Below are positions 1-4,898 of a stretch of 8,730 bases of DNA, piece by piece. Within the stretch, counting starts at the first letter, position 1; every line of letters starts with the position of its first letter. Both the position numbers and the translations under genes were made by a program. Source of the stretch: Acidobacteriota bacterium (GTDB lineage Bacteria; Acidobacteriota; Vicinamibacteria; Fen-336). The stretch covers positions 1,720 through 10,449 of the forward strand of contig PMCG01000029.1 of assembly GCA_003155335.1 (NCBI GenBank). Direction: 5' to 3'. Below the pieces are notes generated by a model. The model had not been told where the DNA came from. It saw nothing but the letters and a program-made list of their open reading frames with translations, and did not search any database.

Positions 1-539
1 ACGCCGTCGTCGCGGACCGCCGCGGCCAAGCTCTCCGCCTGCCCCCTCAGCGCCGACTCTCGTATCACGCGGTACGCGGAGTTCGTGACGACGACCCGAC
101 GTGCGCCCGTTGCCTGGAGCGCGACGCGCCGCAGCAGGTGCTCCAACGCATGAAACGTTTCGGCGCCCTCTCCCGAGAGCAGCACTGATTTCTCGTCCAG
201 GACGACACGGATCTCGATCGCATCTTCGTCCTGAACTGGATCGAAGTGGACCTCCTCGTCGCTGGCGCGACTCAGGGCATCCGCGAGCTCCGCCAGCCAC
301 ACACGCAGAGCCGCTTCGCCCGAGGGCGCGTCGGCAGGCGCCGCCGGTGTGGCCTCCGCTGGCCCGCGCCGCTCCGCGAGGACCGCGATGCGCGCAGGCA
401 CCCCTGCACGCTTTCCCACGGCTGGGCTCCCGGTCTCGACCACGATGTAGTGAAGATTGCCCGGCTCGATGCCAAGCGCTGCGGCAGCGGTCTCGATGGC
501 CTCCCCAACTGTCGCGGCCGAGAACACCAGGTCTCTCAT
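1..539 (-). CDS. jag: Jag/KhpB (EloR)-like RNA-binding protein, 5' part only
   Basis: The minus-strand frame opening with ATG at 539 runs to the left edge without a stop (179 full codons). Residues 1-55 resemble the Jag N-terminal domain (MRDLVFSAATVGEAIETAA, then a hydrophobic strand IVVET and PARIAVL). An Ala/Pro-rich linker covers about 58-75. Residues about 78-152 look like the KH domain, ending in RRVVVTNSAYRV, which is where the family's R3H-preceding helix begins. The R3H domain itself lies outside the window. Jag/KhpB proteins bind RNA and affect cell elongation and division in Gram-positives; their role in diderms is poorly defined. The start codon overlaps the yidC stop in ATGA, so translation is probably coupled. 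The KH loop that should read G-x-x-G reads GEGA (residues 123-126), which is unusual. Identification rests on domain pattern plus its canonical place after yidC. Confidence 0.8.
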   Translation of the reverse strand, partial: MRDLVFSAATVGEAIETAAAALGIEPGNLHYIVVETGSPAVGKRAGVPARIAVLAERRGPAEATPAAPADAPSGEAALRVWLAELADALSRASDEEVHFDPVQDEDAIEIRVVLDEKSVLLSGEGAETFHALEHLLRRVALQATGARRVVVTNSAYRVIRESALRGQAESLAAAVRDDG

Positions 540-2206
540 CGCCTGCGCCCCCCGTGCTTGCCCTCTTTGGCCTGCCCCTTGACGAGCCGAAGGGTGACGC
601 CTTGCTGCACGATCGAACAGCAGTTGGAAGCCAGCCAATAGACATTGAGCCCCGCCGGCGCGGCAAAGAGAAAGACGGCAAAGAGCAGCGGCATCAGCAT
701 CATCATGCGCTGCTGCGCGGGATCGACGGTGGCGGGGGTCATCCTTTGCAGGATGAACATCGACACGGCCATGAGAATGGGCGCCAGGTAGTACGGATCT
801 TTCTGGCTCAGGTCGGGGATCCAAAGATAGGAGGCGCCACGAAGCTCGATCGAGACATCCAGAACTCGATAGAAGGCGAAGAAGAAGGGCATCGTCAGCA
901 GCAGGGGCAGGCAGCCGACGGTCATCTGCGTCCCCATGCTCAGGCCGTGGCGCGCGTACAGCGCAGCGATTTCTTCCTGCATCTGCTGGCGGCGCGGGTC
1001 GAGCAGTGGGATCTTCTTGTATCGCTCCTGGATTGCCCGCATCTCCGGAGAGAGCTTGGCCATCTTGATCCCGTTGACGATGCTGAAGTGGCGGAACGGT
1101 CCCATCACCAAGTTGATCAGGACGGTCAGTAGCACGATCGACCAGCCGTAGTTGCCGACGTAGCCGTGGACCCATCTCAGGAGCCGCATTAGGGGGACGA
1201 CGATCGGTCCGATCCACTCGCCAACGGGCACCACCGCCTTGAAGTCGCGGCCGAGAGGGGCCAGATGGAAGTAGTCCTTGGCCCCCACGTACAGCGTGAT
1301 CGGCCCGGTGCGATCTCCGAGCACGAGGGCCGCAATTGCACGCGGCTCCGTCTCGCCTTCGGCAGGCATCGGCACGTCGAACGCGGACGCCTCTGCCATT
1401 CGGACGCCCGCATCGGTGCCAGCGAACAGCGCCACGAAATAGCGGTTCTCGACGCCGACCCAGCGCACGTCAGCGAGCGACTGGCCGCCGTCCTTCAGTT
1501 TCTTGGCGGGCACGCGCTCCACCTTGCCATTGACAAGGGCGACTGCCTGCGGCGGCTGGTACCCCCGGACGGCACGCTCGGCGTCGTTGGGGACCCCGAT
1601 TCCGGGCCCCCAAACAAGTCTCTTGTCGAGTTCCCGTCCGGCGCGCCGCACCGAGACATTCACGTCTGCTAGCGGCTGCTGGCCACGAAAGAGAAAGGCC
1701 TTCCGGACGACAAGGTCCCCAGCAGCGTACTCGAATGTCAGCGTCCCCTCACCGCCCGCGCTCAAATCGAGGCTTTCGCTCGAGACCTTGTAGAGCGCAT
1801 CCCGCAGGATTCCATCGGTCCGCGCGTCACCGGTCTCGACATCCAGGGCGCGCGGGGCGTTCGGTACGACAGCCACCATCTCGGCTGCGCGTCCGCGGTC
1901 CTCGGTGAAACCCGTGAGACGCCACGACAGAAGACGCGCGCCGCGGTTAGTGAACGCGATCGACGCCTCACGCGTGAGCACTTCCACGCGGCGCTCACTC
2001 GCGTCTGCCAGGGGCGCGATGGTCGATGACGCCGGCGCACTGCGTGTGGACTCTTCGGCAACACGCGCGGGCTCCACGGGCGTGGCGGATGGCGCTGTCG
2101 CCACCGGCTTCTCCTGGGGTGGCACGGTGGCCGGGAACAGCATCGGATAGACGGTGACCACGACGAAGGCAAGGACGAGGAAGAGGAAGAGGCGTCGTTC
2201 ATCCAT
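536..2206 (-). CDS. yidC: Membrane protein insertase YidC (Oxa1 family, Gram-negative type)
   Basis: YidC inserts proteins into the inner membrane, alone or with SecYEG. The 556 residues match the diderm form. An N-terminal anchor spans about 6-24 (LFLFLVLAFVVVTVYPML), then a Pro/Ala-rich linker to about 70 and a periplasmic beta domain at about 72-325. The conserved Oxa1 core follows: TM2 about 352-371, a cytoplasmic helical hairpin about 376-420 (KMAKLSPEMRAIQERYKK), TM3 about 428-448 (GCLPLLLTMPFFFAFY), TM4 about 471-487 and TM5 about 501-526 (MMMLMPLLFAVF), with a basic C-terminal tail. The core signatures ELRGASYLWIPDLS and QRMTPATVDPAQQ are clear. The TM2 position occupied by Arg366 in E. 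coli is Asn365 here. The ATG start at 2206 has AGGG about 10 nt upstream, and the gene lies 26 nt after yidD. It belongs to the rpmH-rnpA-yidD-yidC-jag block, a near-universal order. Confidence 0.97.
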   Translation of the reverse strand: MDERRLFLFLVLAFVVVTVYPMLFPATVPPQEKPVATAPSATPVEPARVAEESTRSAPASSTIAPLADASERRVEVLTREASIAFTNRGARLLSWRLTGFTEDRGRAAEMVAVVPNAPRALDVETGDARTDGILRDALYKVSSESLDLSAGGEGTLTFEYAAGDLVVRKAFLFRGQQPLADVNVSVRRAGRELDKRLVWGPGIGVPNDAERAVRGYQPPQAVALVNGKVERVPAKKLKDGGQSLADVRWVGVENRYFVALFAGTDAGVRMAEASAFDVPMPAEGETEPRAIAALVLGDRTGPITLYVGAKDYFHLAPLGRDFKAVVPVGEWIGPIVVPLMRLLRWVHGYVGNYGWSIVLLTVLINLVMGPFRHFSIVNGIKMAKLSPEMRAIQERYKKIPLLDPRRQQMQEEIAALYARHGLSMGTQMTVGCLPLLLTMPFFFAFYRVLDVSIELRGASYLWIPDLSQKDPYYLAPILMAVSMFILQRMTPATVDPAQQRMMMLMPLLFAVFLFAAPAGLNVYWLASNCCSIVQQGVTLRLVKGQAKEGKHGGRRR

Positions 2207-2232
2207 CAGTTGTAGGCCCTTCGTCGCAGTCG

Positions 2233-2520
2233 TTAGGGAACGGGATCGTACCCCCCGCGATGAAATGGGTGGCAGCGCAGCAGTCGCAAAGCGGCGAGCC
2301 GAGAGCCATTGGCGACACCGTACCGCCGCACGGCCTCTTCAGCGTACGCGCTGCAACTCGGCGCGAAGCGACAGAACCCCCCCAGAAACGGACCGAGAAC
2401 CGTTCGGTAGGCGGCGATGAAGGCCAAGAGCAGCCTGCTTGGTAGGGCGAGCGACTGGCCGGCGGCGTTATTAGCTCTCAATCCTGCGCTTGAGCTCAGC
2501 GCCGATCTTTCCAGCACCAT
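2233..2520 (-). CDS. yidD: Membrane protein insertion efficiency factor YidD
   Basis: YidD is a small, membrane-associated, Cys-containing protein that assists YidC-dependent insertion. The diagnostic parts are all present: an N-terminal amphipathic/hydrophobic stretch (RLLLAFIAAYRTVLGPFLGG), the CRFAPSCSAYAEEAV motif with two Cys, and the C-terminal LRCHPFHRGGYDPVP with the third conserved Cys. The longest frame, from ATG 2520, gives 95 residues and overlaps the end of rnpA by 50 nt. Its first 25 or so residues do not look like the family, which normally begins just before the hydrophobic stretch. A TTG at 2481, overlapping the rnpA end (80 residues), or a TTG inside the hydrophobic stretch could be the real start; none has a convincing Shine-Dalgarno sequence. 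The protein identity is secure; the N-terminus is not. Confidence 0.93.
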   Translation of the reverse strand: MVLERSALSSSAGLRANNAAGQSLALPSRLLLAFIAAYRTVLGPFLGGFCRFAPSCSAYAEEAVRRYGVANGSRLAALRLLRCHPFHRGGYDPVP

Positions 2521-2794
2521 GACCCACTATCTCGGCCTTGGGAACCACCACCAGGTCGGCCGGCGCCAGAGCGCGCGCGGCTTCCGCGAAGGCGGCTCGC
2601 AGCAGGCGTTTCACTCGGTTGCGCCGAACCGCGCCACCCAGACGACGCCCAACAGCCAAACCTAGGCGCGCGTTCGGTCCTGCACTGCGCCGCACATAGA
2701 GGACGAACAGTGGTCCGTCCAGGCGCCGTCCTGTCCGCAGTACGCGGCGAAACTCTGCGCCGTCTCGGATTCGCTGCTCGCGACCAATCCCCAC
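2471..2794 (-). CDS. rnpA: Ribonuclease P protein component
   Basis: This is the protein subunit of RNase P, which works with the catalytic RNA (rnpB, not in this window) to cut 5' leaders from pre-tRNAs. At 107 residues it has the normal family length. The N-terminal block REQRIRDGAEFRRVLRTGRR fits the family, followed by the strand FVLYVRR, the LGLAVGRRLGGAV segment and the RNR signature RRNRVKRLLRAAF at about 57-69. The strand DLVVVPKAEI matches the end of the fold. The start is GTG at 2794: an in-frame TAG, the rpmH stop, lies only three codons upstream, so no longer form exists without readthrough. GAAGG sits just 2 nt before the GTG, too close for a good Shine-Dalgarno site, so translation may depend on ribosomes finishing rpmH. 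The 3' end overlaps the longest yidD frame. Confidence 0.95.
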   Translation of the reverse strand: MGIGREQRIRDGAEFRRVLRTGRRLDGPLFVLYVRRSAGPNARLGLAVGRRLGGAVRRNRVKRLLRAAFAEAARALAPADLVVVPKAEIVGHGAGKIGAELKRRIES

Positions 2795-2803
2795 AGCCTT
2801 CGA

Positions 2804-2938
2804 CTAGGCGGCGATTCTCTTCCGCCCCTTCTGCCGGCGGCGCTTCAAGACAAGCACCCCGCCCTTAGAACGCGACCGGACGAGAAAGCCATGAGTTCGC
2901 TTGCGCTTGCGGTTGTTGGGTTGAAATGTCCTTTTCAT
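2804..2938 (-). CDS. rpmH: 50S ribosomal protein L34
   Basis: L34 is a tiny, very basic protein of the large ribosomal subunit. The 44-codon frame begins [18 protein letters not shown] and ends [15 protein letters not shown] with a TAG stop at 2806-2804. The KRT(F/Y)QPN opening, the RTHGFLVR segment and the KGRKR tail are the family signatures, and the length is typical. It is the first gene of the leftward block: a strong sigma70-type promoter lies about 60 nt upstream (see 2996-3023). rnpA follows in the same reading frame after a 9-nt gap. No strong Shine-Dalgarno sequence is visible; the best is AGG about 11 nt before the ATG. Confidence 0.97.
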   Translation of the reverse strand: MKRTFQPNNRKRKRTHGFLVRSRSKGGVLVLKRRRQKGRKRIAA

Positions 2939-2995
2939 TAGAAGAAGCCTGTCGGTGATCCGTCTCGCTGGCGCCGCGAGCGCCGAATTGTGGAC

Positions 2996-3023
2996 TCTAT
3001 ACGGCGAGAGGCGTGTCTGTCAA
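2996..3023 (-). promoter_or_regulatory. Candidate sigma70-type promoter of the rpmH-rnpA-yidD-yidC-jag block
   Basis: On the minus strand a perfect -35 hexamer TTGACA (3023-3018) is followed after 16 nt by TATAGA (3001-2996), matching the -10 consensus TATAAT at four of six positions. Transcription would start near 2988, giving a leader of about 50 nt before rpmH. It is the best promoter-like sequence in the divergent region and is correctly placed for a highly expressed ribosomal protein gene. The call rests on sequence match and position only. Confidence 0.6.
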
Positions 3024-3101
3024 TCCCTGCTTCGGCATATGAGCCGTCGGGTCTCAACGGGTGGTCCGACTGCATCGCATCTCGCGCCACCGATCCGTCA
3101 C

Positions 3102-3132
3102 GACGAGAGATGGGCCTCGGCCCCATCTCGTC
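3102..3132. repeat. Inverted repeat / potential hairpin in the origin region
   Basis: GAGATGGG (3107-3114) and CCCATCTC (3122-3129) form a perfect 8-bp stem around a 7-nt loop. In an alternative pairing, outer arms GACGAG (3102-3107) and CTCGTC (3127-3132) pair with a 2-nt bulge and ATGGG/CCCAT continues inward. It lies upstream of the rpmH promoter and about 100 nt from the DnaA boxes. No T-tract follows on either strand, so it is not a typical intrinsic terminator. Function unknown. Confidence 0.45.
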
Positions 3133-3195
3133 TTTCAGCCGCGCGAATCCCCTCTTGTGTCGGCTTTCGATGCTGTGCTAAGGTACCTCTCGTCA

Positions 3196-3210
3196 CGGAG
3201 GATTCCTCCG
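3196..3210. repeat. Perfect 15-nt palindrome between the promoter region and the DnaA boxes
   Basis: CGGAGGATTCCTCCG is a perfect palindrome with 7-nt arms around one central base. A second, 8-nt palindrome AGGTACCT lies 8 nt upstream at 3181-3188. Both are within 55 nt of the first DnaA box. Short symmetric sites of this size fit binding by a dimeric protein, for example an origin-binding regulator, but no specific protein is implied by the sequence. Confidence 0.4.
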
Positions 3211-3234
3211 CTGCTCCCTCATGGTCTGGCGCCC

Positions 3235-3243
3235 TTTTCCACA
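3235..3243 (+). promoter_or_regulatory. DnaA box 1
   Basis: TTTTCCACA fits the general DnaA-box consensus TTWTNCACA at all positions and differs from the E. coli high-affinity box TTATCCACA at one base. It lies about 140 nt upstream of dnaA, so it may serve both origin function and dnaA autoregulation. Confidence 0.65.
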
Positions 3244-3257
3244 CCTGTTGAAATCTC

Positions 3258-3266
3258 TGTGAAAAA
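3258..3266 (-). promoter_or_regulatory. DnaA box 2, opposite orientation
   Basis: TGTGAAAAA on the plus strand is TTTTTCACA on the minus strand, a full match to TTWTNCACA. It faces DnaA box 1 across a 14-nt gap, which contains a further degenerate minus-strand box (TGTTGAAAT at 3246-3254, seven of nine consensus positions). The three together form a compact, partly symmetric cluster. Confidence 0.62.
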
Positions 3267-3311
3267 CGGCCCTCGCTTCATTTCGTGCCCGAGCGCAGCC
3301 GGAGCAGTCCG

Positions 3312-3339
3312 TGTAAGTATTTGTTGCATAGTTATTTGT
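3312..3339. other. Candidate DNA unwinding element with TATTTGT direct repeats
   Basis: This is the most AT-rich stretch of the dnaA upstream region: about three quarters A/T over 3312-3338, in an otherwise GC-rich context. It contains the 7-mer TATTTGT twice, at 3318-3324 and 3333-3339, with a 15-nt period. It sits about 45 nt from DnaA box 2, between the boxes and dnaA, as expected of an origin melting site. It could also hold the dnaA promoter; no convincing -35/-10 pair was found. Confidence 0.45.
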
Positions 3340-3372
3340 CTCTGTTGCGGCGTGTCGCTCCCATGCGCAGCG

Positions 3373-3376
3373 AGGA
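3373..3376 (+). promoter_or_regulatory. Shine-Dalgarno site supporting the GTG start of dnaA
   Basis: AGGA (within GAGGA, 3372-3376) stands 7 nt before GTG 3384. The alternative in-frame ATG at 3363 has no purine-rich sequence at a suitable distance (the bases before it are CGTGTCGCTCCC). This site is the reason for choosing GTG 3384 as the dnaA start. Confidence 0.5.
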
Positions 3377-3383
3377 CCTTCTT

Positions 3384-4676
3384 GTGAACCTGTGGGACCA
3401 AGTCCTGGGCCGTCTCGAGGGCAAAGTGAACCGCCACACCTTTGCCACGTGGTTCCGCCCGACGACGCAGATGGAGTGGGACGGCGTGCGGCTGACGGTC
3501 CACGTTCCCACCCCGCAGTTCAGAGAATGGCTGGCACGCAACTACACGGGGCTTGTGCGGGAGGCCCTGGAGGAGCTCGGGCATTCAGATGCGACCGTCG
3601 TGTTCGACTGCCAGTCGTCAGCGATGCCTCTCGCACTGCCAGAGCGCGATTCCTTCACTGCGTCGTTCAACCCGAAGTACACGTTCGAGAGCTTCGTGGT
3701 CGGTGCGTCGAATCAGTTTGCGCACGCGGCGGCGCGTGCCGTGGCCGAGATTCCTTCAAAGTCGTACAATCCTCTCTTCATCTACGGTGGCGTGGGCCTT
3801 GGCAAGACGCACCTCATGCACGCGATCGGACACTACGTGCAGGCGCGTGTTCGAAACTCCCTCGTCATGGCTTACGTCTCGACAGATCGGTTCATCAATG
3901 AGGTCATCAACGCCATACGCTTTGACCGACTTCATGCGTTTCGCGAGCGCTATCGAGCGGTAGACGTGCTACTCGTCGACGACATCCAGTTCATCGCCGG
4001 CAAGGACCGCACACAAGAGGAGTTCTTTCACATCTTCAACGCGCTTCACGACAATCAGAAGCAGCTCGTGATCTCCAGCGACTGTCCCCCGCGACAGATC
4101 CCCACGCTAGAGGAACGACTCCAGTCTCGCTTTGAGTGGGGCTTGATCGCCGACATCCAGCCTCCCGACATCGAGACAAAGGTGGCCATACTCCGCAAGA
4201 AGTCCGAGTCCGAGCGTGTCGAGGTCCCTGAGAACGTCGCCCTCTTCATTGCGAGCAAGGTCCGCACGAACATTAGAGAGCTGGAGGGCAGCCTGATTCG
4301 GCTCATCGCATACGCCAGCCTAACGGGACGCGACATCGACCTAGAGCTCGCACGTGAGGTCCTTCGAGATCTGCTGCACGCCGAGGAGAAGCCTGTCACG
4401 ATCGAGCTACTCCAGAAGCTCGTCGCCGACCACTATCAGCTTCGCATCACGGATCTCAAGGCACGCAACAACTCCTCGTCTGTCGCCTTCCCAAGACAGG
4501 TTGCCATGTACCTGGCCAAGAGCCTGACTAAGGCCTCTCTGCCGGAGATTGGCCGTTGCTTCGGTGGCAAGCACCATTCGACCGTCATTCACTCCGTCAA
4601 GAAGATCGAGACGCTGCGGCGGAACGACCCTGATTTTGACCGACTTATCAATCGCTTTCTTGAGTCCGTTCAGTGA
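3384..4676 (+). CDS. dnaA: Chromosomal replication initiator protein DnaA
   Basis: DnaA binds boxes in oriC, forms an ATP-dependent filament, melts the origin and loads the helicase. From GTG 3384 the protein has 430 residues. Domain I covers about 1-75 (NLWDQVLGRLEGKVNRHTF, then TWFRPTT), and the domain II linker is short, about 20 residues. The AAA+ domain III starts near 95 (FNPKYTFESFVVG), with Walker A GGVGLGKT at 135-142, Walker B LLVDDIQF with Asp199-Asp200, the arginine-finger segment LQSRFEWGL (Arg249) and sensor 2 NIRELEGSL (Arg298). Domain IV carries the DnaA-box-binding helix-turn-helix, with VAFPRQVAMYLAKSLT and the signature GGKHHSTVIHSVKKIE at 394-409. The start was chosen for its Shine-Dalgarno site; ATG 3363 would add seven residues, and the frame stays open further upstream without family likeness. 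DnaA boxes upstream suggest autoregulation. Confidence 0.97.
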   Translation: MNLWDQVLGRLEGKVNRHTFATWFRPTTQMEWDGVRLTVHVPTPQFREWLARNYTGLVREALEELGHSDATVVFDCQSSAMPLALPERDSFTASFNPKYTFESFVVGASNQFAHAAARAVAEIPSKSYNPLFIYGGVGLGKTHLMHAIGHYVQARVRNSLVMAYVSTDRFINEVINAIRFDRLHAFRERYRAVDVLLVDDIQFIAGKDRTQEEFFHIFNALHDNQKQLVISSDCPPRQIPTLEERLQSRFEWGLIADIQPPDIETKVAILRKKSESERVEVPENVALFIASKVRTNIRELEGSLIRLIAYASLTGRDIDLELAREVLRDLLHAEEKPVTIELLQKLVADHYQLRITDLKARNNSSSVAFPRQVAMYLAKSLTKASLPEIGRCFGGKHHSTVIHSVKKIETLRRNDPDFDRLINRFLESVQ

Positions 4677-4784
4677 GATACCGGGAATTCAACACGGCGA
4701 GCATCGCCCACCCAGTTGAACGCCTGTGCGTTCTCGACTCTCATTCCATTCTTCTAGCAACTTCACCGTCTCTCTCGCGTTTTT

Positions 4785-4812
4785 TTCAACACTACAAAAC
4801 ACTACCTATCAA
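4785..4812 (+). promoter_or_regulatory. Possible dnaN promoter (weak)
   Basis: TTCAAC (4785-4790) and TATCAA (4807-4812) are separated by 16 nt and match the -35 and -10 consensus sequences only partly. The position, about 80 nt upstream of dnaN in a long AT-richer gap, suggests dnaN may have its own promoter as well as readthrough from dnaA. The match is weak and could be chance. Confidence 0.22.
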
Positions 4813-4884
4813 TAAGCAAGCGTCTTTTGGTGGCTTTTCGAGCGCCCATCAACTACATCAATAGTCACTACATTGAGAAACCTG

Positions 4885-4890
4885 AGAGGA
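4885..4890 (+). promoter_or_regulatory. Shine-Dalgarno site fixing the dnaN start
   Basis: AGAGGA lies 8 nt before ATG 4899. The frame is open upstream to a possible start at 4827, but the extra residues do not resemble the family, while MEINLPRTDLVREL from 4899 does. An ATG at 4891 is out of frame. Confidence 0.7.
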
Positions 4891-4898
4891 ATGAAGAG

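Larger units (their letters stand above)
3181..3345. other. oriC: Candidate chromosomal replication origin (oriC)
   Basis: The 445-nt gap between divergent rpmH and dnaA is the classic oriC position. Within it, this part holds two palindromes (3181-3188, 3196-3210), two consensus DnaA boxes in opposite orientation (3235-3243 and 3258-3266) with a degenerate box between them, and then an AT-rich segment with 7-mer direct repeats (3312-3339) immediately before dnaA. Flanking genes on both sides are transcribed outward. The order of boxes, AT-rich element and dnaA resembles a compact origin. The number of strong boxes is low, so part of the origin could lie elsewhere, for example in the dnaA-dnaN spacer, which holds only one weak box-like sequence. 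Boundaries are inferred. Confidence 0.62.
4677..4898. other. dnaA-dnaN intergenic spacer
   Basis: This 222-nt spacer is visibly richer in A/T than the flanking genes. It holds a run of seven T (4780-4786), the direct repeat AACACTAC at 4788-4795 and 4798-4805 (10-bp period), further CACTAC/AACTAC copies at 4866-4871 and 4851-4856, a possible weak promoter and the dnaN ribosome-binding site. One box-like sequence, TTTTCAACA (4783-4791), differs from the DnaA-box consensus at one position. No hairpin precedes the T-run, so it is not an intrinsic terminator. No credible gene is seen. Confidence 0.5.

Noticed and set aside
101..1132. 343-codon open frame on the plus strand opposite jag and yidC
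   Set aside because: It is rich in Arg, Pro and His and lies antisense to well-supported genes across their boundary. Such frames are expected in GC-rich coding DNA.
3174..3182. TGTGCTAAG as a further DnaA box
   Set aside because: On the minus strand it reads CTTAGCACA, with two mismatches to TTWTNCACA; too weak to annotate.
2955..3251. Overlapping short open frames across the rpmH-dnaA spacer on both strands
   Set aside because: They lack Shine-Dalgarno sequences and family likeness, overlap each other, and cover promoter and origin elements.
3402..3901. Plus-strand alternative-frame open frames inside dnaA
   Set aside because: They overlap conserved DnaA domains I and III, and the translations are Arg/Ser/Pro-rich without domain likeness.
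4780..4786. T7 run as a possible intrinsic terminator after dnaA
   Set aside because: No GC-rich hairpin can be drawn immediately upstream of it.
4673..4864. 63-codon frame starting at GTG overlapping the dnaA stop (GTGA)
   Set aside because: The overlap suggested coupling, but the start has no proper Shine-Dalgarno sequence, the protein resembles nothing known to me and the region looks regulatory.
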